From NCBI RefSeq assembly GCF_008692035.1, contig NZ_VTFG01000002.1, forward strand, positions 2,094,676-2,158,675: DNA of 64,000 nucleotides. Direction: 5' to 3'. The translations under genes were made by a program, and so were the position numbers. Positions 34,567 to 42,202 of this stretch are shown piece after piece (within the stretch, counting starts at the first letter, position 1; each line of letters begins with the position of its first letter). Under the pieces are notes generated by a model. It saw only the letters and a list, made by a program, of their open reading frames with translations. It did no database searches and was not told the DNA's origin. The stretch comes from Pseudomonas marginalis (GTDB lineage Bacteria; Pseudomonadota; Gammaproteobacteria; Pseudomonadales; Pseudomonadaceae).

Positions 34567-36174
34567 ATGTCCCACCCCCAACCCGTGCGCAACGTGCTGT
34601 ACATCATGTGCGACCAACTGCGCCGCGATTACCTGTCGTGCTACGGCCACGCCCACTTGCACACGCCGAACATCGATCGCCTGGCCGCCGCCGGTGTGCG
34701 CTTCAACCGCGCCTATACCCAAGGCACCATCTGCGGGCCCTCGCGCATGTCGGCCTATACCGGGCGCTACGTCAGCAGCCACCAGGTGGCGTGGAACGCG
34801 GTGCCGTTGCCCCTGGAAGAACTGACCCTCGGCGACTACCTGCGCCCCCACGGCATCCGCACGGCGCTGGTCGGCAAGACCCACGCCACGCCCAATGTGG
34901 ACGCCTTGCAACGCCTGAATATCGACCCTGACAGCAAGCAGGCCGAGCCGTTGAACGAGGTCGGCTTCGAGGCGTACCTGCGTCACGACGGCATCTACCC
35001 CGACAGCCCGCTGTTCGAGGATAAACGCGAGTCCGCGCCCTACACCCATTACCTGCGCGAGCAGGGCTACAGCGGCGCCAACCCGTGGCACGAATGGGCC
35101 AATGCGGCAGCCGGTGAAAACGGCGAAGTCCTCAGCGGTTGGCACATGCGCAATGCGGGCCGCCCCGCGCGCGTGGCCGAGGAACATTCGGAAACCGTCT
35201 ACACCACCGACCGCGCCATCGACTTTATCCGTGAACAGGCCGAACAACCGTGGTGCCTGCACCTGTCCTATATCAAGCCACACTGGCCCTACATCGCACC
35301 GGCGCCGTATCACGCGCTGTATGGCGCCGAGCATATCCAGGCACCGATCCAGCCACGGGAGACCAGCGATCACCCGGTGTACCAGGCGTTCCGCCAGCAC
35401 CAGGAGAGCCTTAACTTTTCCCGTGACGAGGTACGGCTCACGGTGATTCCCACCTACATGGGCTTGATCAAACAGGTCGACGACCAACTCGGGCGCCTGT
35501 TCGATTTCCTGCAAGGCAATGGCCGTTGGGACGACACCCTGATCGTGTTCACCAGCGACCACGGCGATTTCCTCGGCGATCACTTCCTCGGCGAAAAAGA
35601 ATTTCTGCTGGAACCTGCGGTGGGCATTCCGCTGATCGTGCGCGACCCACGCGCCGCCGCCGATACCCGCCGTGGCACGGTGGACGCGCGTCTGGTGGAA
35701 ACCATCGATGCGCTGCCGACCTTCCTCGACGCCCTGGGTTTGCCAGCGGCCGAGCATCGCCTGGAAGGCCGCTCGCTGATCCCGCTGTTGCACGGCCAGG
35801 AAACCCGCTGGCGCCGCTACGCCATCGCCGAGTACGACTACGCCTTCCAGGCCCCGGCCCGCGAACGCCTGGCGCAACCCATCGACCGTTGCCGGATGAC
35901 CATGGTGCGCAGCGAACGCTGGAAATACCTGGCGTACGACGGCTTCCGCCCACAGCTGTTCGACCTGGAAAACGACCCGCAGGAACTGCACGACCTGGGC
36001 AACGACCCGGCCTATGCCGAAGTGCGCGAAACCCACGTGGGGTATCTGTTCGAATGGCTGCGCGGGTTGAAGCGACGCACCACCATCAGCCACGCAGAGA
36101 TCGATCTGCGTGGCCAACGGTTTCGTTACGGTGAGCCGGAAGCGGAGAAGGTGGTGCAGATCGGCGTGTGGTAA
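34567..36174 (+). CDS. Sulfatase / phosphonate monoester hydrolase-like enzyme
   Basis: This 535-residue alkaline phosphatase superfamily enzyme would hydrolyse sulfate or phosphonate monoesters. The formylglycine motif CGPSR starts at Cys56, inside TQGTICGPSRMSAYTGRY. Metal ligands fit IMCDQLRRDYLS (Asp16), FTSDHGDFLGDH near 330 and NVLYI. It has no signal peptide, so it is cytoplasmic. The CxPSR form needs a formylglycine-generating enzyme or the AtsB-type radical SAM maturase, neither of which is in this window. The overall look is closer to phosphonate monoester hydrolases and choline sulfatase-like proteins than to AtsA. The substrate is unclear. Confidence 0.84.
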   Translation: MSHPQPVRNVLYIMCDQLRRDYLSCYGHAHLHTPNIDRLAAAGVRFNRAYTQGTICGPSRMSAYTGRYVSSHQVAWNAVPLPLEELTLGDYLRPHGIRTALVGKTHATPNVDALQRLNIDPDSKQAEPLNEVGFEAYLRHDGIYPDSPLFEDKRESAPYTHYLREQGYSGANPWHEWANAAAGENGEVLSGWHMRNAGRPARVAEEHSETVYTTDRAIDFIREQAEQPWCLHLSYIKPHWPYIAPAPYHALYGAEHIQAPIQPRETSDHPVYQAFRQHQESLNFSRDEVRLTVIPTYMGLIKQVDDQLGRLFDFLQGNGRWDDTLIVFTSDHGDFLGDHFLGEKEFLLEPAVGIPLIVRDPRAAADTRRGTVDARLVETIDALPTFLDALGLPAAEHRLEGRSLIPLLHGQETRWRRYAIAEYDYAFQAPARERLAQPIDRCRMTMVRSERWKYLAYDGFRPQLFDLENDPQELHDLGNDPAYAEVRETHVGYLFEWLRGLKRRTTISHAEIDLRGQRFRYGEPEAEKVVQIGVW

Positions 36175-36245
36175 ACCACACATCGAACGTGGGGGGCCCC
36201 ACTACCTCTTCGAAGTAGCGTTGTCGCGCAGCAAACGGGTACCTC

Positions 36246-36380
36246 TGTGGTGAGCGGGCTTGCCCCGCGTTGGGCTGCGCAGCAGCCCCAGAACCAGGCG
36301 CAGAGGAGTGCCTGATACACCGCATTCGTCTTCATCAGGGGCGCTTCGCACCCCAACGCGGGACAAGCCCGCTCACCACA
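36246..36380. repeat. 135-base dispersed inverted repeat element, full copy
   Basis: Terminal arms of about 29 bases (TGTGGTGAGCGGGCTTGCCC ... and its reverse complement ending ...CCCGCTCACCACA) enclose a conserved core including GCGCAGAGGAGTGCCTGATA and the hairpin GGGGCGCTTCGCACCCC. Related copies are at 56688-56827 and 63929-64000. It contains no gene. Confidence 0.85.
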
Positions 36381-36409
36381 GGTACGGTGTTCGCCGTTGA
36401 CTGACTGGC

Positions 36410-36434
36410 ATCAGGGCTTGCCCCCTCCCACATC
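36410..36434. repeat. Partial REP sequence
   Basis: GGGCTTGCCCCCTCCCACAT is a single half REP that overlaps the atsK stop region. Confidence 0.55.
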
Positions 36435-37338
36435 AGAGACCTTTGGTGGTCTGGCTGCGCTGCCCGTGCACGCCCACCGGCACATCGCCCTTGAGCGTCA
36501 CCCGGCGCACGATGCGTTCCTGGGTGCCGTAGTCGTCCACGGCGTAATGCTGGGTGGCGCGGTTGTCCCAGATCGCCACGTCGCCGGTGTTCCAGCGCCA
36601 GCGCACGGTGTTTTCCAGGCGGGTGACGTGGCTTTGCAGCAGGTTGAACAGCTGGGTCGAGTCCGCCTGGGAATAACCTTTCAGGCGCTTGACGAAGTGC
36701 CCCAGCAGCAGGGTTTTCTCGCCACTGACCGGATGCACGCGCACCACCGGGTGCTCGGTTTCGTACACCGTCGAGGTGAACACCTTGCGGTATGCCTCAA
36801 GCCGCTCGGCCGACACATCCGGCTTGAGCGCGGCGTAGTCGTATTCGTTGCTGTGCACTGCCCACAAGTTATCCGCCAGGGCGCGCAGTTCGACGCTGAG
36901 GTCGTTGTAGGCGCTTGAGGTGTTGGCCCAGACCGTGTCGCCACCGGACTTGGGCGCCAGTACCGAACGCAGCACCGAGGCTTTCGGGTAGGCGTCGACG
37001 AAGGTCACGTCGGTGTGCCAGGAATTGGCGCGCTGGCCACGGGTGCCGTCCAGCTCCATGAGGAAGCGCGTGCCGTCGCGCACCGGCACCGTCGGGTGGG
37101 CAATCGGCTCGCCGAGCAGATGGGCGAAGGCTTCCTGGCTCTGGTCATCGAGGTGAGTCTGCTCACGGAAGAAGATCACCTTGTACTGCACCAGCGCCTG
37201 CTGGATGGCTTCGACCGTGGCGGCATCCAGATCGCCGGACAGTGTGATGCCGCGGATCTCGGCGCCGATGCGGCCGGCGACCGGGTGAATATCCAGCGCC
37301 TGGGCGACGGGTTGAACAGCTAATGCGGCGTTGCTCAT
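36433..37338 (-). CDS. atsK: Alkylsulfatase, alpha-ketoglutarate-dependent sulfate ester dioxygenase
   Basis: This 301-residue cytoplasmic Fe(II)/2-oxoglutarate enzyme cleaves alkyl sulfate esters such as 2-ethylhexyl sulfate to aldehyde and sulfate. The iron triad is HTD in RANSWHTDVTF near residue 108 and the His in WDNRATQHYAVDDYG near 264; the 2-oxoglutarate Arg is in QERIVRRVTL. The opening HPVAGRIGAEIRGITLSGDLDAATV closely resembles AtsK of P. putida as I recall it. The ATG at 37338 replaces a longer frame that reads into the divergent promoter. It is divergent from a LysR gene that likely regulates it. Confidence 0.9.
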   Translation of the reverse strand: MSNAALAVQPVAQALDIHPVAGRIGAEIRGITLSGDLDAATVEAIQQALVQYKVIFFREQTHLDDQSQEAFAHLLGEPIAHPTVPVRDGTRFLMELDGTRGQRANSWHTDVTFVDAYPKASVLRSVLAPKSGGDTVWANTSSAYNDLSVELRALADNLWAVHSNEYDYAALKPDVSAERLEAYRKVFTSTVYETEHPVVRVHPVSGEKTLLLGHFVKRLKGYSQADSTQLFNLLQSHVTRLENTVRWRWNTGDVAIWDNRATQHYAVDDYGTQERIVRRVTLKGDVPVGVHGQRSQTTKGL

Positions 37339-37439
37339 GGTGATGACCCTCTTGTGCCTGCTGATGGGGACGCTTTCCGACAACGCTCTATCCATATGCA
37401 ATTTAGGTCTAGCAAATGAACTAATGCTTCATTGACGGA

Positions 37440-37459
37440 ATAAGAGCTTGCATTTAAAA
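37440..37459. promoter_or_regulatory. Candidate LysR operator, copy 2
   Basis: ATAAGAGCTTGCATTTAAAA lies 78 bases before the LysR gene at 37518, between it and atsK. It matches the motif at 33448-33470 at 15 of 20 positions by eye. Confidence 0.5.
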
Positions 37460-37517
37460 CCTCTGCTCCCGTGGTCGCAAATGCCTTCGACCTATTTTTA
37501 AGATGCAGGGAAAGCAT

Positions 37518-38438
37518 ATGGATCTTCGCCAACTGCGCTACTTCATCGCCCTCAACGAACACCGCAGTTTCGTGCGTGCGGCAGACGCCATGGGCATCAC
37601 CCAACCGGCGTTCAGCCGCAGCATCCAGGGGCTGGAACAGGAGTTCGGCTGCGTGCTGGTCGACCGTGGCCACAAGGACCTGCGCCCCACACCGGAGGGC
37701 CAAGTGGTGCTGCAACATGCCCTGTCCCTGGTGCACGGCGCCGCCTTGCTGAGCAGTGAAGTGACGCGCATGACCAAGCTCGACGCCGGCGACCTGCGCT
37801 TCGGCTGCGGCCCGGCACCGGCGGTGAAACTGGTGCCGGATGCGGTGGCGCGCTTTATCAGCGCCCACCCGAAAATCCGCACCAGTTTCCAGGTGGATAA
37901 CTGGGAAAAACTCAGCCGTGCCCTGAGCCGTGAAGAGATCGAATTCTTTATCGCCGACATCCGCCAATTCGAAGCCGACCCGAATTTCCAGACCCGCGCG
38001 CTGACCCCCAAGCGCGGGGTATTTTTTTGCCGACCGGGCCACCCGTTGCTGGCCAAGGACAGCCTGTCGACCAACGACATGTTCGACTACCCGCTGGCGG
38101 CGCCGCTGATCTCACAGGGCATTCGCAAACTGTTGGCGAACCTGAGCGGGCGCATGGATTTTTCCCCGAGCATCCAGACCGAACATTTCCCGGCGCTGGT
38201 GAAGATCGTGCTGCAGTCCAATGCCATCGGCGTCGGCACCGAGGAGGCGTTCGCCGAAGACATCGCCCACGGCACGTTGAAGCTGCTGCACTGGCGCAAC
38301 CTGCCGCAGAACATGGAGACCATGAGCGCCCGCTGCGGGATTGTCAGCCGCACTGGTTCGCGGTTGTCGCCGGCGGCGAAGGCGATGATCGAGACGCTGG
38401 TGGAGGTGGACAGGCAGGAGGTGAGCGTGGCGGTTTGA
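37518..38438 (+). CDS. LysR family regulator, sulfate ester module (copy 2)
   Basis: This 306-residue regulator starts MDLRQLRYFIALNEHRSFVRAADAMGITQPAFSRSIQGLEQEFGCVLVDRGHKDL with the winged helix, then an effector domain with DLRFGCGPAPAVKLVPDAVARFISAHPKIR and VLQSNAIGVGTEEAF. It is paralogous to the protein at 33522-34466. The ATG at 37518 is preferred over an upstream in-frame start because the winged helix begins directly with it. It is divergent from atsK, and convergent with the atsR gene, so it most likely controls the sulfate ester genes on both sides. Confidence 0.87.
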   Translation: MDLRQLRYFIALNEHRSFVRAADAMGITQPAFSRSIQGLEQEFGCVLVDRGHKDLRPTPEGQVVLQHALSLVHGAALLSSEVTRMTKLDAGDLRFGCGPAPAVKLVPDAVARFISAHPKIRTSFQVDNWEKLSRALSREEIEFFIADIRQFEADPNFQTRALTPKRGVFFCRPGHPLLAKDSLSTNDMFDYPLAAPLISQGIRKLLANLSGRMDFSPSIQTEHFPALVKIVLQSNAIGVGTEEAFAEDIAHGTLKLLHWRNLPQNMETMSARCGIVSRTGSRLSPAAKAMIETLVEVDRQEVSVAV

Positions 38439-38439
38439 C

Positions 38440-38472
38440 GGGCCTCATCGGGGGCAAGCCCCCGATGGCGAT
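38440..38472. repeat. Short REP palindrome
   Basis: ATCGGGGGCAAGCCCCCGAT is a perfect compact palindrome of the REP family, between the convergent ends of the LysR and atsR genes; it may help stop both transcripts. Confidence 0.65.
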
Positions 38473-38491
38473 AGCCCAGGCACCACCCGAC

Positions 38492-39493
38492 TCAAAGCCC
38501 CGCCGCCGCCAGGTTCGGCGCCACCCAGTCACTCACCTGGAACGGCTTGCGAATCAGCTTCTCCTTGGAGGCCAGGTCCACCGAACCCTGCAATTTAGCC
38601 AGGAACACCGGGTCCAGGGTCGACGGGAAAATCTCGCTGAGGGTCTGGTCTTTCAAGTCATTGGTGAGGATCACCGGCGGGTAACTGGCCAGCCCGGACA
38701 CCAGCGCAATGTAGGCTTGCTTGTTGTTGTCATCGGTCAACCAGTGCACCGCCTGCTGCTGGGCCTTGAGCAGCTTGGCGACGGCGTCGGGGTGCTCGTC
38801 GACAAACTGTTTGCTGCCCACCAGCACCGCCTGGACGCTGCCGGCGCCACCGAGGTCCTTGGTGGTCAGCGGTATTTCAGCCAGCCCCTTGGCTTGCAAT
38901 GCCGTCAGGTTCGAACCGCCCCAGGTGGCGTCGATCTGCTTGGCGGCCAGCGCGGCATTGGCGGCGTTGTAGTCCAGGCTGATGACTTTGAGGTCCTTCT
39001 CACTCAAGCCCTGGCTGGCCAATGCACTGTCGAACGACAACTGGCTGGCCGTGCCACGGAACACCGCGACGCGCTTGCCCTTGAGGTCCTGCAAGGTCTT
39101 GATGCCAGAACCCGGCACCACGCCGAGGTACTGCTTGATGTCCCGCGCGGTGGCACTGAGCAGGCGCGTCTCCAGGCCATTGGAGCGGCCGATGATCGCC
39201 GCCAGGTCGCCCAGGTACGCCAGGTCCACCTGCCCGTTGGCGAAGGCTTCGTTGATCACAGGGCCGGCGCCCTTGAAGTAATTCCACTGGATCTTGATGC
39301 CTTGGTCGGCAAAGGCTTTTTCGAAGATCTGCTGCTCGCGCAGCACGTCCGTTATGCCCCCGCCGCTGTGCTGGCTGCCTGCGCTGAGGTCAGGCACGGC
39401 GATGCGGATTTCCTTGAGGTCGGCAGCCTGTACCAGGCCCGCCAATGCGGTGCCTGCCACCAGGGTGATCAGACGTTTGAACGGCAGTTTCAT
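38492..39493 (-). CDS. atsR: Sulfate ester ABC transporter substrate-binding protein
   Basis: This 333-residue periplasmic protein belongs to the SsuA/AtsR/TauA family. The signal peptide MKLPFKRLITLVAGTALAGLVQA is cleaved near residue 23. Family features are IRIAVPDLSAGSQHSGGGITDVLREQQIFEKAF, NGQVDLAYLGDLAAIIGRS and LKGKRVAVFRGTASQLSFDSAL. AAGGAG lies eight bases before the ATG at 39493. It is divergent from atsB-atsC-atsA, which encode the rest of the importer and an arylsulfatase, so it should bind sulfate esters or sulfonates. The divergent region carries AT-rich dyads. Confidence 0.88.
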   Translation of the reverse strand: MKLPFKRLITLVAGTALAGLVQAADLKEIRIAVPDLSAGSQHSGGGITDVLREQQIFEKAFADQGIKIQWNYFKGAGPVINEAFANGQVDLAYLGDLAAIIGRSNGLETRLLSATARDIKQYLGVVPGSGIKTLQDLKGKRVAVFRGTASQLSFDSALASQGLSEKDLKVISLDYNAANAALAAKQIDATWGGSNLTALQAKGLAEIPLTTKDLGGAGSVQAVLVGSKQFVDEHPDAVAKLLKAQQQAVHWLTDDNNKQAYIALVSGLASYPPVILTNDLKDQTLSEIFPSTLDPVFLAKLQGSVDLASKEKLIRKPFQVSDWVAPNLAAAGL

Positions 39494-39563
39494 ATGCGCA
39501 GCTCCTTGTGGGCGAGGGTCGCCTGGGGAGCAGAAAGTAGGCACAACCTGGTCAAAACTTTAA

Positions 39564-39588
39564 ATACTATAAATTCACAATTTAATAG
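39564..39588 (-). promoter_or_regulatory. AT-rich dyad in front of atsR
   Basis: CTATAAATT and AATTTAATAG flank a three-base gap. It lies about 70 bases before atsR and shares the string AAATACTAT with the dyad in front of oscA (52006-52030). A sulfur-starvation regulator site is plausible. Confidence 0.4.
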
Positions 39589-39641
39589 CTTTTAGGACTA
39601 TGCGAAGGGAAACGCAGGCTCCAGAGGGCTATGCATGGATA

Positions 39642-39665
39642 GCATCGAAAATATTCTTCGAATGC
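39642..39665 (+). promoter_or_regulatory. Dyad in front of atsB
   Basis: GCATCGAA and TTCGAATGC form an imperfect palindrome around AAATATTC, about 120 bases before atsB. It could be an operator for the divergent ats genes. Confidence 0.3.
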
Positions 39666-39781
39666 ATTGGATGCGTGCGGGGGCGAGGCTTTAAATGGTT
39701 TTTCTTATCCCTCAATCATCTTGATTACGTTTTTATAAGATCGAAATCACATAACGCCCCTGGCGACAACGGAGGTCCTCC

Positions 39782-41374
39782 ATGGCCCGAATCTCACTTT
39801 TGAGCCTCCCGCTCGCGGCTCCCGGCGCCACGCCACGTTGGCCGCTGCGCTGTGAACGGCTGTTGCCATGGTTGCTGCCGGTGACGCTGTTTGCGCTGTG
39901 GTGGCTGGCCAGCCGCAATCACTGGATGAGCGAGCAGATCCTGCCGCCACCGTCCCTGGTGTGGAGCAGCGCCGTGGAACTGGCCGGCGGCGAGCTGTGG
40001 AGCCACCTGGCGATCAGCCTGCAACGCCTGTCCTGGGGGTTGCTGGCCGGCATTGGCGCCGGGGCGCTGCTGGGGGCGATGCTGGGTTTCAGCGCGCGCG
40101 CCGAGCGCCTGGTGTTTCCGACGTTCAGCGCGTTGTCGCAGGTACCGACCCTGGCCTGGATTCCGCTGTTCATGGTGTTCTTCGGCATTGGCGAAACCCT
40201 GAAACTGGTGGTGCTGGTGAAGGCGATCGTGGTGCCCGTCACCCTGCATACCCTGGTGGGCGTGCGCGACGCCCAACCCCAGTTGCGTGAAGCCGCCCGC
40301 GTGCTGCGCCTGCCCACGCACCTGTTGATCCGGCGCCTGATCCTGCCTGCCGCGCTGCCCGCCTTTATGGCCGGCGTGCGCCTGGCCCTGGCGGCCGGCT
40401 GGACCTCGCTGCTGGCGGTGGAGTTGCTGGCCTCCAGCGAAGGCATCGGCTACCTGATGGTGTGGGCGCGCCAGCTGTTCATGCTCGATATCGTCTTCGT
40501 GTGCATCGTGGTCATCGGCGTATTCGGCGTGGTTATGGACCGTGGCATTGGCTGGCTGGACCGCAAATGGGTGCACTGGCCCCATCCGGCCACGGCGCAG
40601 ATTCGTCGCGGGCCGCGCTATCAAGGCTGGCAGCGCCTGCAACCGTGGGTGCTGCCCCTGCTGTTGCTGGCGCTGTGGCAGGTCGCGACGCAACAAGGCT
40701 GGGTCGACCCGAACATTCTGGTCAGCCCTTGGGTGGTGCTGCACACCACCGTCGCCGGGGTCGTGGATGGCAACCTCAGCGGTGCACTGGGCACCAGCCT
40801 GGGGCGAAGCCTGGGCGGCTTGCTGCTCGGTGGCGGCGTTGGCTTTGCCATGGGCCTGTGGCTCGGACTGTCACGGCGCAGTGAGCGGGTACTCGGGCCG
40901 ACCCTGAGCGCCTTGCGCCAGATCGCGATTTTCGCCTGGGTGCCATTGCTCACTGCCTGGTTTGGCCTGGGTGAGTTGGCCAAGTGGGTGTTTATCGCCC
41001 TCGCCGCCTTCTTCCCGTTGTTTATCGCCACTCAACGCAGCGTGCTGAATCTGTCGCCACAGCTCAACGAAGCGGCGCAGGTGTTGCGCCTGAATCTGTT
41101 CCAACGGCTGCGACGCCTGGTACTGCCAGGCGCCGCAGCCGGGATTTTCGCCGGCCTGCGCCTGAGCCTGATCTACGCCTGGCTGGGCACCATCGGTGCG
41201 GAATATTTCATGCCGTCCAACGGCGGTATCGGCAGCCTGATGATCGGCGCCCAACAACTGCTGCGCATGGACCTGATCATGAGCGGCATGCTCCTGGTCG
41301 GCCTTACCGGCGCGGCCCTCAACCTGATCGGCCAGCGCATCGAAACCCGCGCCACCCGCTGGAGACACGCATGA
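39782..41374 (+). CDS. atsB: Sulfate ester ABC transporter permease, two fused domains
   Basis: This 530-residue inner membrane protein holds two complete permease domains in one chain. The first has its coupling loop LREAARVLRLPTHLLIRRLILPAALPAFMAGVRLAL near residue 170-205; the second has LNEAAQVLRLNLFQRLRRLVLPGAAAGIFAGLRLSL near 430. The two halves are similar (LWWLAS/LALWQVAT, GAMLGFSARAERLV/GLWLGLSRRSERVL), so the gene arose by internal duplication. This fused layout is characteristic of AtsB. CGGAGG precedes the ATG. It overlaps atsC by four bases (ATGA). With AtsR and AtsC it imports sulfate esters. Confidence 0.9.
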   Translation: MARISLLSLPLAAPGATPRWPLRCERLLPWLLPVTLFALWWLASRNHWMSEQILPPPSLVWSSAVELAGGELWSHLAISLQRLSWGLLAGIGAGALLGAMLGFSARAERLVFPTFSALSQVPTLAWIPLFMVFFGIGETLKLVVLVKAIVVPVTLHTLVGVRDAQPQLREAARVLRLPTHLLIRRLILPAALPAFMAGVRLALAAGWTSLLAVELLASSEGIGYLMVWARQLFMLDIVFVCIVVIGVFGVVMDRGIGWLDRKWVHWPHPATAQIRRGPRYQGWQRLQPWVLPLLLLALWQVATQQGWVDPNILVSPWVVLHTTVAGVVDGNLSGALGTSLGRSLGGLLLGGGVGFAMGLWLGLSRRSERVLGPTLSALRQIAIFAWVPLLTAWFGLGELAKWVFIALAAFFPLFIATQRSVLNLSPQLNEAAQVLRLNLFQRLRRLVLPGAAAGIFAGLRLSLIYAWLGTIGAEYFMPSNGGIGSLMIGAQQLLRMDLIMSGMLLVGLTGAALNLIGQRIETRATRWRHA

Positions 41375-42186
41375 ACGCACCTATCGTCAGCTTCAACCAT
41401 GTGGGCAAGACCTTCGACGTCGACGGCTTCGAGCTGGAAGCCATCCGCGAATTCAACCTGGAGATTGCCGAAGGCGAATTCGTTGCGATTGTCGGCTCCA
41501 GCGGCTGCGGCAAATCCACGCTGCTGCGTTTGCTGGTGGGGCTGGATACGCAGTTTCGCGGCGAGATCCGCGTCGACGGTAAAGCCGTGAGCGGCATTGG
41601 CGGCGAGCGCGGCATCGTGTTCCAGGAGCATCGTCTGTTCCCCTGGCTCACCGTGGCGGAAAACATCGGCCTGGGCCTGGTCAACGAGCCACTGAGCGAC
41701 GCTGAGCGCAATCGGCGCATCAGCGATTTTATCGAGCTGGTCGGCCTCACCGATTTCACCCGCGCCTATCCGCACCAACTGTCCGGCGGCATGGCGCAAC
41801 GGGTGGCGATTGCCCGCGGCCTGGTGGCCAGCCCGCGCATCCTGCTGCTGGACGAACCCTTCGGCGCCCTCGACGCCCTGACCCGCCAGCAGATGCAGGA
41901 CGAACTCCTGGCGATCCGCGCCCGCGCCAAAATCACCACGGTATTGGTGACCCACGATGTGGAGGAAGCGATTTTCCTCGCCGACCGCGTGGTGGTAATG
42001 GAGCCCCGGCCGGGGCGGATCAAGCAGGTGGTGGACGTCGCCCTGCCACATCCACGTCAGCGCAGCAGTTTTGAATTCCATCAACTGCGCGAAGAACTGC
42101 TGCATGAATTGACCAACGATGGCCACTACCAGCCGCCGGTGCGCGAACAGATCCGCGATCTGCCATTGGCCTTTATTGCCTGCTGA
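41371..42186 (+). CDS. atsC: Sulfate ester ABC transporter ATP-binding protein
   Basis: This 271-residue ATPase has Walker A GSSGCGKST near residue 39, Q-loop FQEHRLFPWLTV, signature LSGGMAQR, Walker B ILLLDEPFGALD and the switch His in VTHDVEEAIFLADRVVVMEPRPGRI, the pattern of SsuB/TauB/NrtD-type ATPases. It is coupled to atsB by an ATGA overlap and is followed by atsA after 16 bases, forming the atsBCA operon. Confidence 0.92.
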   Translation: MNAPIVSFNHVGKTFDVDGFELEAIREFNLEIAEGEFVAIVGSSGCGKSTLLRLLVGLDTQFRGEIRVDGKAVSGIGGERGIVFQEHRLFPWLTVAENIGLGLVNEPLSDAERNRRISDFIELVGLTDFTRAYPHQLSGGMAQRVAIARGLVASPRILLLDEPFGALDALTRQQMQDELLAIRARAKITTVLVTHDVEEAIFLADRVVVMEPRPGRIKQVVDVALPHPRQRSSFEFHQLREELLHELTNDGHYQPPVREQIRDLPLAFIAC

Positions 42187-42202
42187 AAAAAGGAGTGCCT
42201 TG

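Noticed and set aside
39600..39803. 67-codon plus-strand frame between atsR and atsB
   Set aside because: It overlaps the atsB ribosome binding site and start, has no own ribosome binding site, and covers the divergent promoter region.
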